A stretch of 64,000 nt of DNA from positions 382,001 to 446,000 of the forward strand of contig NZ_JPOL01000002.1 in the NCBI RefSeq assembly GCF_000733945.1, written 5' to 3'. The notes beneath the pieces are model-generated. The model made no database searches. It was not told where the DNA came from and was given only the letters and a program-made list of their open reading frames with translations. Shown here piece by piece: positions 36,523-44,405 of this stretch (positions are counted from its first letter, which is position 1; each line of letters begins with the position of its first letter). A program made the position numbers and the translations under genes. Origin of the DNA: Flavimarina sp. Hel_I_48. GTDB taxonomy: Bacteria > Bacteroidota > Bacteroidia > Flavobacteriales > Flavobacteriaceae.

Positions 36523-37818
36523 TTAATTGCTTTCCTCGCTAAAAAAATCCAATACTGTTTTATTAAATAATTCTGGAATCTCATTCGGTGCTTCGTGTCC
36601 TGCACCTTTAAAAATTACCATCTCGCTGTTTGGTGTTTTTTCTGCAATTAAACGGGTATGTTTCTCTTTAACGACATCATGCTCACCTGCCATGACCAAG
36701 GTAGGAGTCTGTATTTTCTGTAAAGAATCCGGATTGATGTTGGGTTCGGTCAGCAAAAGCATTTTTAAGCGGTAATTCATATCAGTTGCTGCTACCCCCT
36801 TAGCTTCCATTTCTTTAACCTGTTTGCGAATTATTTTATTGGTTTCCGCAGTAACCGAGGTGGCATCATTGTACAAAACGGCTCCCATAATGGCCATTTT
36901 ATTGACCTTATCAGGATGTTCCATAGCTAAAATTACGGCGATGTTGCCCCCATCGCTCCATCCCAAAATGTTTACTTTTTCAAGTCCCAATTCGTCAAGA
37001 AACGTCTTTACATCGTCTGCCATCAGTTCATAGGTAATCTTCGTATCATTGCCAGTAGATTTCCCCTGGCCCCGGCTGTCAAGACCTATGATTTGGTATT
37101 TTTCAGATAATGCATCAAACTGATCACTAAAACGCCCCATAGCCGAATTGTTCCCGTGAAGCATCAACAGAGGTTCGCCTTCACCATATAGTTCGTAATA
37201 GAGTTTTACCCCATTTACACCCATATAGTTGCCGACTTCTTTGTTGTTTCCCAAGCTAGCTACTTCCACTACTCCGGAATTGTCAATAAATAAGGATTGT
37301 GTGCCTGCAAAAGCTTTATCATTAGCGTTGGATATTTTGGTGTTTTTATCCATGTTAGTTGTATGCCAGTATTTTAAAGAGCCATCTTCAAATCCGGCAT
37401 TTTCCAGAGGGATTTCCACCTTTTTCTTTCCATCTTTTATAAAGAGCTTAAAAGCATCTACGTAATAATTACCATTACCCATCACGGCAATCCCCACTCC
37501 CAGGTATTTTGCATTTTTATTGATTTTCCCGGTGAGCTCATACGGGCTCCAATCATTTTGTAAGTAAGGTTCTGATACGTCATCATTGTACAATGGATCG
37601 TCTATCATTTTCGATTTGTCGCTAACAGCAAATGCCGTTAACAAAGCATAGGATTCTGGTGTAAATGCATTTTTATAAAATATTTTTCCTTCAAGAATGA
37701 ATTTTTTACCCTGGTATTTTTCAACATTCACGGTTTGATACATACCTGATTGCGCGAAGGTATTTAAGGAAATCAGAAAAAATAGGAGGTTGAAAAATTT
37801 GGTAGAGCTATAGGTCAT
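36523..37818 (-). CDS. Secreted alpha/beta hydrolase
   Basis: 431 residues with a signal peptide (FFNLLFFLISLNTFAQ). Residues about 25-190 form a beta-rich carbohydrate-binding-like module (IPLENAGFEDGSLKYWHTTN). The catalytic domain (about 195-430) has the alpha/beta-hydrolase nucleophile elbow GWSDGG, acid in AGEHD and base in GAGHEAP, with the oxyanion stretch LLMLHGNNSAMGRF. Substrate unknown; esterase or lactonase are typical. A metabolic-looking passenger in the island rather than a defence gene. Confidence 0.88.
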   Translation of the reverse strand: MTYSSTKFFNLLFFLISLNTFAQSGMYQTVNVEKYQGKKFILEGKIFYKNAFTPESYALLTAFAVSDKSKMIDDPLYNDDVSEPYLQNDWSPYELTGKINKNAKYLGVGIAVMGNGNYYVDAFKLFIKDGKKKVEIPLENAGFEDGSLKYWHTTNMDKNTKISNANDKAFAGTQSLFIDNSGVVEVASLGNNKEVGNYMGVNGVKLYYELYGEGEPLLMLHGNNSAMGRFSDQFDALSEKYQIIGLDSRGQGKSTGNDTKITYELMADDVKTFLDELGLEKVNILGWSDGGNIAVILAMEHPDKVNKMAIMGAVLYNDATSVTAETNKIIRKQVKEMEAKGVAATDMNYRLKMLLLTEPNINPDSLQKIQTPTLVMAGEHDVVKEKHTRLIAEKTPNSEMVIFKGAGHEAPNEIPELFNKTVLDFFSEESN

Positions 37819-38055
37819 TCTTAAAATTTAAGCAGTTTATTAGTAAGTAATGATTTGTAATGGTGAACATTAGAAGCTTTGAAAATAAAACTATTTTTTT
37901 AACTCGCAGATTATATTGTGTTATATTACATATTTGGATAAATAAAATACGTGATTTCCCCGTTGCAGTCTTTACAGAATTCGATTAAAACTTCGTTTTT
38001 TATGACTACATTTAGCTTGAAAACGAGCTGTTTTAAAGGTCGAAATAGATATTGC

Positions 38056-38763
38056 TTATTGACCCCTTCTAAAATCATCATCCTTTCTGAACCTTTCCAT
38101 TCGCTTCACATAGCCAGAAATTGGACTCCTCTCTTCCTGTTTTATACATTTGAATTCATTTTCCTGAAAATTCCGGGCCAGCTTGCGCCAGTTTGAAATT
38201 TCTACGCCATTTGGCGCTTTGCTATGTTGAGATTTGAGGTAGGCATAAAATTTTGAGGCTTCTATTTCCGGCCAGTTATTTTTTTGAAAAAATTCAATAA
38301 CATCTTTTTCAAAAAGTCGCGCGCCCCGTTTGCTCTGTTTATTTAGGTTTTTATTTTTTTGTTTTAAAGAAGGAACCAATTTTTGGACAGGTTCCAGGGG
38401 GTAGCTGTCCATTTTTTGGACTGATGTTGTCCCAGTGGTTGTATCACAGGTTGTATCAATTTTGAGATTGTACACCATCATTCTTATACAGGATCCCACA
38501 CTTGGTTTAAAGGAAGGAAAGTATTCCAAAAAACCCCAATCCACCAAATCCTTCAGATGAGCGTGGTAGGTCGTCTTCGATTTGATCTTCGCCCATTTTC
38601 TTATTTCCCTGCCGTTTACCCGAATGGTCTTTCTAAAAAACTCCCGGTTCCATTTTTGGAACAAGGCAAGGTACAAAGTGATGTGCCCTTGCTTGATTTT
38701 AGGATCCTCATTAAAGCGTTTAAAAACTTCGTTGAGCTGTGCGATGTAATTTACCTTTTCCAC
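38056..38763 (-). CDS. Winged-helix-like protein of mobile elements, paired with BfmA
   Basis: 235 residues. The first ~110 resemble a winged-helix DNA-binding domain (HITLYLALFQKWNREFF, SKTTYHAHLKDLVDWGFLEY), as in plasmid or element replication/regulatory proteins; the C-terminal ~70 residues (FFQKNNWPEIEASKFYAYLK, ISNWRKLARNFQ) resemble the helical tail seen in DnaD-like or primase-associated proteins. Start overlaps the BfmA-like gene by 13 nt. Function is inferred: replication or transfer control. Confidence 0.65.
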   Translation of the reverse strand: MEKVNYIAQLNEVFKRFNEDPKIKQGHITLYLALFQKWNREFFRKTIRVNGREIRKWAKIKSKTTYHAHLKDLVDWGFLEYFPSFKPSVGSCIRMMVYNLKIDTTCDTTTGTTSVQKMDSYPLEPVQKLVPSLKQKNKNLNKQSKRGARLFEKDVIEFFQKNNWPEIEASKFYAYLKSQHSKAPNGVEISNWRKLARNFQENEFKCIKQEERSPISGYVKRMERFRKDDDFRRGQ

Positions 38764-39197
38764 CAGGTTTCGGATTTTTGATCAATGGACTTACGCTCCT
38801 GGAATCTCGGCTTATCCTGCGATGAAGCTCTAGTTTCCTTTTCCATCACTTTCTTCTCTAAAATCAAATTTTTCCTGGGCGGTTCTGCGTGTTCCAATAA
38901 GGCAAGCAACATGGCTGCTGTTGGTTTGGTTTGCGTTTTCTCGATATCTTTGATGATCGCGATCATCCCATTCATCCGTTTTTTAATGAGTTCGCTAATT
39001 CGGCTTTCCAGGGTTTCCATTCTCGGTCCGAAAGACTCAGCCGGAGAAATGCCATGTGCTTCAAAAAACTCGATAATGAGCAGTAAACTCACCGACTGTG
39101 ACTTTGAAATCAGCCTTGAAAATTCCCTGAACTTTTTGGCCACGGGAGCTTTGATCTTTAGCGTCTCAAAACCCACTTTTTCATATTCTTTATCCAT
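38751..39197 (-). CDS. BfmA/BtgA-family mobilization protein
   Basis: 148 residues, resembling the Bacteroides BfmA/BtgA mobilization accessory family: APVAKKFREFSRLISKSQSV then SLLLIIEFFEAHGISP, and a helical IKKRMNGMIAIIKDIEKTQT segment. Family members bind oriT and help a relaxase. Here no relaxase gene is visible in the island, so mobilization would depend on one in trans. A nested palindrome lies ~125 bp upstream of its start. Confidence 0.75.
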   Translation of the reverse strand: MDKEYEKVGFETLKIKAPVAKKFREFSRLISKSQSVSLLLIIEFFEAHGISPAESFGPRMETLESRISELIKKRMNGMIAIIKDIEKTQTKPTAAMLLALLEHAEPPRKNLILEKKVMEKETRASSQDKPRFQERKSIDQKSETWWKR

Positions 39198-39320
39198 TTT
39201 TTAGTAATTAATTGTCCTGGTATTAAGGCTTCCTGAGGTTTTTTAGTAAAAACTGATGGTTTATGGTGATTTTATCAAATTCTAAAAATCAATTAAATGT
39301 CTGATTTTTAATTACTTAAC

Positions 39321-39380
39321 AAGGAATCGAACATCCGTAACGCGGCGCTAGCCCGTTACCCTCTTGCTATTCGATTCCCT
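39321..39380. repeat. Nested palindrome, candidate oriT or control site
   Basis: Outer arms GGAATCGAA (39323-39331) and TTCGATTCC (39370-39378); inside, GTAACG (39337-39342) pairs with CGTTAC (39354-39359), and GGC/GCC flank GCTA. It lies upstream of the BfmA-like gene. The outer arm resembles a tRNA T-loop, but the arms do not fold into a tRNA cloverleaf. Confidence 0.55.
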
Positions 39381-40052
39381 CATTTTATTCGGGCCTTTTC
39401 ATACCTTTTTCCGAAGCTAAACCGATCTTGTTTTAAAGAATAAAAACTGGAATTTTTAACAGTAATAACACGGTCAGTTTATCGATACTGCAAAGAAATT
39501 TTTCAAACCTCGCGAGTTCCGCCACCTTTAAAATTTTTAGAATAACTGCAAGGAAGAGGCCAAATTATATTGAATTCAGATGGTGTCCATTAGTTGCCAG
39601 ACTGGCACTTTTAACACTTACTTTATATATCCTGAGCGTTTTCCTTTTCGTTTGAATTGAAACCGAACCGTTTAAATCAGGATGGAGAATTTTAATATCC
39701 ATATAAGAGAAAATGAATATTATTTTATCCTGTTTGACTTACTTCCCATAGAGCCTTCGTTGTTACCTTTTCGGGAACCCGCTCAAAGATTTGACGGAGT
39801 AAGGACTTATAAAAGGGAGTGAGCGACCGGTTATGCAGTCCGGTCTCTGACATAATTTTAGACCTTTGTGACCTGAAAGGTTGGAGTGAATTTTATCCTT
39901 GGCGAACGCTGTCCCCTTTTCTGCGACGGGGTTCAAGATTGCTGTAGTGAACCGCATTTCTCGGAATAAAGCTTTTCGAGAAATGGAAAGGAATGTGGTG
40001 AAACCGGATGGTAGTTACTTAAAATATGATATGATCAGAGTCGTTATCCTGT
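39381..40052. other. Non-coding stretch right of the BfmA gene
   Basis: About 670 bp more G+C-rich in its right half. A 9-bp inverted repeat CATTTCTCG (39955-39963) and CGAGAAATG (39977-39985) is present. The minus-strand frame 39763-39957 gives 64 low-complexity residues with no family likeness, so I do not call it. A structured RNA is possible. Confidence 0.3.
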
Positions 40053-41741
40053 TTACTCTTCTTCATCATTAAATAAATTAAACCTTAAATATTCAGGTTT
40101 TTTAAAATATGGATATTTAACACTTAAAAATTTAGTGTGATCTTCCTGTTTTTCAATAATCTCGAAAGTGGGGTCTTGATGATTACCTGTAACTACACCT
40201 TTAACTTGTTGAATTGTATAAATTCTGAACTCAGAATTAAACATATATAATGTAGGAGTGTTTATGAAAAAGACTCCTTCAACTTTATAATCCTTAGGAT
40301 TTAGCATTATACCATACTTTAATTCAAAATGTTCTGAAAGAATATCCAAATTATTCTTAAACCATTCTACCTTTCTCCTTATAGTTTCATCATAAGGTTT
40401 CTTTCCAGCAGTAAAAGCGTTAAAATCGTTTCTCTGGCTAGGTATATCGTATCTACCTAACAAATGCTTACAATCAGCTATAAAAACTGTTTTAGTAACC
40501 TCAGAAATAATTATAAAATCTACTTCTCCAAGTCCTGTGATATCAAACGATGTTCTACCAGTTTTATGAATAAGAACTTTTATATTGCGTTCAAATTTGA
40601 CATCGTTTTCCCCGAGTTTTTTTTCTACAGCATCATCAAGCCATCTATCATGGTCATCTTCTTTTCTATTTACGTATTGTCGGAAACAGGTATTGGTCTT
40701 CCATTCTACAGGAGCCTTTCCCCAAGGGATTGCATTTGATGATAGTTGAAAAAAAGTCTCCATCCAGGAATGCTTACTAAATAAAGCATAATCTGTACCA
40801 TCTATATTCCAAATAAGTATAGGTCTATATAGATACCTATCTAATCCATATTGCTTGACAGCGCAATCAAGCAAATTCATTTTATTTACCCTATGTAAGG
40901 TTAACCCGTTGAAGAATAGCTCTGCCATATCTAATTCCGTTCCAAACATTTCTTTCATATTATAAGGAAGCGTTTTAACCTCAACTCCAACCACATCTCC
41001 CCCTTTAGGCTCATTAACTTTATGAATTGATGCTATTAAATGACTTACTTCATCATAATTTATCCCAAAGCAATGTTTAATCGCTGTTTTCAGATCATCA
41101 AATCCTGACAATCCACTATCATCTAAAACTGAGTTACCTAAATTTTCTCTGGCAAAAGAATCAAAATATTTAAAAATTTGATTATAGTGATGACGTCTTG
41201 TAAATGAGAAAAGTGCATTCTTATCATAGACAACATCCGCAACATCTTCAATCATACTTTGCTCTGCATATAACGATGCGACCGTAAATATCATCTCTCC
41301 TAAATAAATCAAATCACTAAGTTTATCCTGAAATCTAACTTTAAAAGCTTCGTTTGCTTCTTCACGGTTGTGCATTTTAACATCACAACCAACCTCCATA
41401 ATAAACTTTAGTATTCTGCGATATGTAGCGAGATAACTAATACTGATTTCAGATGATAAATCCGTATGAGGGTAATAATAAGCCGCCTCGGTTGCTTGGT
41501 CGTGAAATTTAAAGATGTGTTGATAAAAACGAACAGACTCCTCTTCTTTACATATGGATTCAAACATAGAGGTGAAGTAGTTTATACTATATTGTAAAAC
41601 CTCTGTTACTTCTTCACTTGTGTATTTTCTATTTCCGAAATTTTCAATAAGTTGAAAAGATAGTTCTTTTCTAAATTTAACTTCAGAAGATTTTTCTGCT
41701 TTGTAAATTAAATATTTACCTTTTACTTTATGTACACTCAT
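40053..41741 (-). CDS. Unknown protein with possible PD-(D/E)XK nuclease core
   Basis: 562 residues from ATG 41741 (MSVHKVKGKYLIYK); an ATG at 41765 is in frame but overlaps the upstream gene more. No family recognised for the N-terminal 390 residues, which are helical. Near residues 398-425 the pattern FDITGLGEVDFIIISE, then VFIADCKHL gives D408 and D423-C-K425, compatible with a PD-(D/E)XK endonuclease core, followed by helical DETIRRKVEWFKNNL. It overlaps the GGCT-fold gene by 14 nt, so they form a coupled pair at the cargo end of the island, a favoured place for defence genes. Nuclease activity is inferred. Confidence 0.7.
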   Translation of the reverse strand: MSVHKVKGKYLIYKAEKSSEVKFRKELSFQLIENFGNRKYTSEEVTEVLQYSINYFTSMFESICKEEESVRFYQHIFKFHDQATEAAYYYPHTDLSSEISISYLATYRRILKFIMEVGCDVKMHNREEANEAFKVRFQDKLSDLIYLGEMIFTVASLYAEQSMIEDVADVVYDKNALFSFTRRHHYNQIFKYFDSFARENLGNSVLDDSGLSGFDDLKTAIKHCFGINYDEVSHLIASIHKVNEPKGGDVVGVEVKTLPYNMKEMFGTELDMAELFFNGLTLHRVNKMNLLDCAVKQYGLDRYLYRPILIWNIDGTDYALFSKHSWMETFFQLSSNAIPWGKAPVEWKTNTCFRQYVNRKEDDHDRWLDDAVEKKLGENDVKFERNIKVLIHKTGRTSFDITGLGEVDFIIISEVTKTVFIADCKHLLGRYDIPSQRNDFNAFTAGKKPYDETIRRKVEWFKNNLDILSEHFELKYGIMLNPKDYKVEGVFFINTPTLYMFNSEFRIYTIQQVKGVVTGNHQDPTFEIIEKQEDHTKFLSVKYPYFKKPEYLRFNLFNDEEE

Positions 41742-42351
41742 TCCTTTTTTTATCAAGTAAATCAATAGCTTCTTCTAGACTTGAACAACCTGTTTTACTC
41801 AATATAGCGAGCCTATATGCTTCTGTATATTCCGTAACAATATTATTATTTATATTTTGCACTAAATATCTAATACCGTCACATTTCTCTTTGCCTGCTT
41901 TTAAAAGGATTGACTTTATAGCAAAATCTGCTAAATCATTTGTGTCAAAATTTATTCTAATATTTGAAGCTATTCTAGTATATAATACTTTTTCAACTTC
42001 CATAAAGTTCTCTTCCAGTAATATTTGAGTTGTATTCTCTTTAGGGTTATTAGTATGAACATATGATTTAGAACTATCGGAAGTGCCTATCTCTCGTCGA
42101 TATAACATAGAAGACACTTCTAATAATGAAACATCATCGCTAAGAATCAATATTATTGCATTCACATTACTACCAGCTTTGGAGTAAGGAATTAGTGTTG
42201 GCCCGTATCCTCGTTTTTTACTTCTTCTGGCGTACTCAACTTTAAAGGGAGTAATACATTTTACTCTTTCTACTATTAAAGACTTTAATTCTATACCTGG
42301 ATCATCAATCAAGGATCCATAAGCTAGTATTCCAATTTTGTGTTTTCCCAT
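41728..42351 (-). CDS. Gamma-glutamylcyclotransferase-fold protein
   Basis: 207 residues. N-terminal GILAYGSLIDDPG is the YGSL substrate-loop motif of the GGCT/BtrG/ChaC fold, and MLYRREIGTSD places a Glu where the catalytic acid of the fold usually lies. C-terminal ~60 residues are helical. Family enzymes cyclise gamma-glutamyl groups; this branch has no known substrate. First gene of a two-gene unit with the putative nuclease, transcribed toward the island interior. Confidence 0.75.
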   Translation of the reverse strand: MGKHKIGILAYGSLIDDPGIELKSLIVERVKCITPFKVEYARRSKKRGYGPTLIPYSKAGSNVNAIILILSDDVSLLEVSSMLYRREIGTSDSSKSYVHTNNPKENTTQILLEENFMEVEKVLYTRIASNIRINFDTNDLADFAIKSILLKAGKEKCDGIRYLVQNINNNIVTEYTEAYRLAILSKTGCSSLEEAIDLLDKKRNECT

Positions 42352-42718
42352 TATGAATATTTAATTATTCACAAGATAATTGAATTATAGACCGAACAAA
42401 AAAATCACGTCCCAAACTACAAATCCACACCTCAAATCACACAAAGACAAAATATGATATTATCATTTTCAGAAATGGTATTCCCCAAATATGACCATTT
42501 TTAGGGATCTTGATCCCCAAATATTCCAAATTCAATTTTGGAGTGCATTTAAACCTTATTATTACAATCAATTTTGATTGATACAATTTGATATAAAATA
42601 TGGCTAAATCTTCTAAATATTATAAATTTTTGTTAAAAAGGGGCTAATTCGGTGGAGGTAGAAAAAGTGAACGCTTTTAACCCCCAAAAACAGGCAAAAA
42701 ATGAGCTTTTCGATAGTT
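42352..42718. other. Right-end non-coding region of the island
   Basis: About 370 bp, very A+T-rich, between the GGCT-fold gene and the right att site. Contains GGGATC-TT-GATCCC palindrome near 42503 and the 19-bp subterminal repeat at 42636-42654. Should hold the promoter of the two-gene unit; no clear TAnnTTTG box seen. Confidence 0.4.
42636..42654 (+). repeat. Subterminal 19-bp island repeat, right copy
   Basis: AAAAGGGGCTAATTCGGTG, 18 of 19 identical to 18786-18804 and in the same orientation. Not followed by TCAC, so it lacks the inverted-repeat partner present at the left end. Confidence 0.7.
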
Positions 42719-42731
42719 CCTCTTTCTCCGC
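42719..42731 (+). repeat. attR: copy 2 of 13-bp direct repeat
   Basis: CCTCTTTCTCCGC, identical to the tRNA-Ser 3' end (18674-18686). It is followed after 24 nt by a terminator that would suit the original tRNA transcript, as expected at the chromosomal side of an insertion. Confidence 0.78.
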
Positions 42732-42755
42732 AATCAAGCGCAGGCTTGAAATAAG

Positions 42756-42788
42756 AAAAACCGCCAAGTATACTTGAGCGGTTTTTTT
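42756..42788 (+). terminator. Orphan terminator, probably the original tRNA-Ser terminator
   Basis: Stem AAAACCGC / GCGGTTTT enclosing an AAGTATACTT palindrome, followed by T7. It stands just right of attR with no gene in front of it except the displaced tRNA end. Confidence 0.75.
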
Positions 42789-43051
42789 AATTTAAAGACT
42801 TAGGCATTTGCAGAATGCCAGAAGTCGTACTCTTTTATAGGCGGATAAAATACCAAAGCCCAAAAATTATAATAGCAAGATCGAGTTTTATTTTTAAGTG
42901 AGGAGAGTAGGGATCACAGAATTTAATCCTTTCTTCTCCGCTATATAAAATGGCAATCAGTTAGTTGTGAAGTTTAAATCCAAAATTATACCCAATTCTG
43001 CGAAGGATTTGGTATTTTTCATTTTGAATAAACTTCAATGTAATCCTACAG

Positions 43052-43248
43052 TTACTTCAATCTGTTTATAAATGGCTCCAGCGCGTTTTTAAACTTGGGA
43101 AGCGCTTCTATACTAAAAAGGAAGTCATTTCGGGCCAATCATCTTCATTAAAAAGATTAACTTCCTGTTCATTAAAAAGATTAACTTCCTGTAATTCTAT
43201 TTTAATTCGAGACATTTTATTTTCGGGTAATTCATCCCAATACGTTAT
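43052..43248 (-). pseudogene. Decayed gene fragment (possibly DUF4268-like)
   Basis: On the minus strand a frame entering from the repeat boundary at 43248 reads ITYWDELPENKMSRIKIELQ, EVNLFNE twice (from the 24-bp duplication at 43144-43191) and DDWPEMTSF; a one-base shift near 43110 then gives IEALPKFKNALEPFINRLK and a stop at 43052. The pattern recalls the C-terminal part of DUF4268 proteins seen with restriction genes; that likeness is from memory. Truncated upstream exactly where the dispersed repeat begins. Confidence 0.5.
43144..43191 (+). repeat. 24-bp perfect tandem duplication
   Basis: Two exact copies (43144-43167 and 43168-43191) of a 24-bp unit, in frame (8 codons) within the decayed gene. 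Confidence 0.9.
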
Positions 43249-43534
43249 CGCTGTCAGTTCGAGTGCTTCTTTGAGGTGGTAACCGAAAAGAAGTGTATCG
43301 AGAACCGTATAGGTAAAAAAGGCTTCTCGGTTAAAAAAGCTTCTCGATACTAATTGAATTCCGCTCCCGCTTCATTTAATTCACTCGAAGTGACACTTTT
43401 AGACACTAATTGCACCTGGCTCAGGCCAACTGCATTTCACTCGAAGTGACACTTCTCGATAAAAAAACACTACACTGTCGCTGTCAGTTCGAGTGCTTCT
43501 TTTAGGTGGTAACCGAAAAGAAGTGTATCGAGAA
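43249..43534. repeat. Dispersed hairpin repeats left of the GIY-YIG gene
   Basis: Two copies of an inverted half-unit (CTGTCAGTTCGAGTG, then CTTCTTTT...AAAAGAAG hairpin, then GTATCGAGAA) at about 43249-43306 and 43470-43534, plus forward half-units (TTCTCGATAC, hairpin, TCACTCGAAGTGAC) ending near 43395 and 43453. The last copy abuts the GIY-YIG stop codon. Confidence 0.85.
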
Positions 43535-43825
43535 CTAGTTAAATTTTTTCTTCGCGAGATTGGGAAGTTTATCATAGTGTCCTGCGATCAATGCTGCTTT
43601 TTTAGCTCTTGACCATTTCTTTATTTTCTTCTCAAAATCTATAGCCATCTCAGGCTCGGTAAATTCACAATAATAACTTAGTACAACAGGTCTTCTAAAA
43701 TAGGTATACGCATTTTTATTTTTTCCTGATTGATGCTGCGTCAATCTTTTGTGAACATCAGAAGTTATACCTGTATAGTAACTGTCATCTGAGCATTCTA
43801 AAATATAAACCGAATATATTTCCAT
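43535..43825 (-). CDS. Small GIY-YIG nuclease-family protein
   Basis: 96 residues from ATG 43825 (MEIYSVYILECSDDSYYTG); a longer frame to 43912 only translates repeat DNA. The GIY-YIG core is present: VYIL...YYTGIT, Arg in VHKRLTQH, and Glu in the AIDFEKKIKKWSRAKK segment, as in UrcR/UPF0213-type single-domain proteins. Flanked on both sides by copies of the dispersed repeat, its stop directly touching one. Such genes are multicopy in some flavobacteria; an active role in moving the repeats is speculation. Confidence 0.88.
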   Translation of the reverse strand: MEIYSVYILECSDDSYYTGITSDVHKRLTQHQSGKNKNAYTYFRRPVVLSYYCEFTEPEMAIDFEKKIKKWSRAKKAALIAGHYDKLPNLAKKKFN

Positions 43826-43854
43826 ATATACTCTTTTATTGGATACAAGTAGTT

Positions 43855-44170
43855 GTCTGTTCAAGTGGTTTTTGAAAGCCTGAGCTTTTGAAAAATGTAT
43901 CGAGAACCGCATGTATAAACAAGACTTCTCGATTGAAATGGCTTCTCGATACTAATTGTTTACGGCTACCGCCACTAACAATTCACTCGAAGTGACAAGA
44001 TTCCCGAAAATTAAATTAAACAAGCGCTGTCTGTTCGAGTGGTTTTTGAAAGCCTGAGCTTTTAAAAAATGTATCGAGAACCGCATGGAGAAACAAGGCT
44101 TCTCGATTGAAATGGCTTCTCGATACTAATTAAATTCTGCTCTCGCTTCATTTAATTCACTCAAAGTGAC
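43855..44170. repeat. Two ~143-bp dispersed repeat units right of the GIY-YIG gene
   Basis: Units at 43855-43997 and 44029-44170, nearly identical over their first 100 bp (GTCTGTTC, GTGGTTTTTGAAAGCCTGAG, GTATCGAGAACCGCATG), each made of an inverted half-unit and a forward half-unit. The second halves differ in the hairpin: AATTGTT/AACAATT in the first, AATTAAAT/ATTTAATT in the second. Confidence 0.88.
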
Positions 44171-44402
44171 ATTCTTATCGATACTAATTGTTTACGGCTA
44201 CCGCCTCAAACAATTCACTCGAAGTGACATTCTTATCGATACTAATTGTTTACGGCTACCGCTACTAACAATTCACTCGAAGTGACATTCTTATCGATAC
44301 TAATTGTTTACGGCTACCGCCACTAACAATTCACTCGAAGTGACATTCTTATCGATACTAATTGTTTACGGCTACCGCCACTAACAATTCACTCGAAGTG
44401 AC
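44168..44402. repeat. 58-bp tandem array, four copies
   Basis: GACATTCTTATCGATAC begins at 44168, 44226, 44284 and 44342, exact 58-bp spacing, with a final GACA at 44400. Units differ at 2-4 positions (CCGCCTCAAAC, CCGCTACTAAC, CCGCCACTAAC). Each is one forward half-unit of the dispersed repeat. The array ends 3 bp before the stop of the restriction enzyme gene. Confidence 0.95.
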
Positions 44403-44405
44403 AAG

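Larger units (their letters stand above)
18674..42731. mobile_element. ~24 kb integrative genomic island in tRNA-Ser
   Basis: Bounded by 13-bp direct repeats of the tRNA-Ser end. Contains an IntDOT-like integrase next to attL, a 19-bp repeat inside each end, a BfmA/BtgA-like mobilization protein and an oriT-like palindrome near the right, and a restriction/signalling cargo. Genes inside are visibly more A+T-rich than the ftsK-ribB core. No relaxase or conjugation genes are seen, so it is at most mobilizable in trans. Confidence 0.82.

Noticed and set aside
39321..39390. Minus-strand tRNA-like sequence (TTCGATTCC T-loop-like end)
   Set aside because: T-stem, acceptor and anticodon arms do not pair; the pairing present is a simple nested palindrome.
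39763..39957. Minus-strand 64-residue frame
   Set aside because: Low-complexity, no recognisable motif; the region looks non-coding.
43826..43912. Longer GIY-YIG start at 43912
   Set aside because: The 29 extra residues are translated repeat DNA; family proteins begin at the ATG 43825 position.
44168..44402. 58-bp array as a CRISPR
   Set aside because: Whole unit repeats without unique spacers, no cas genes; it is a tandem of the dispersed hairpin repeat.
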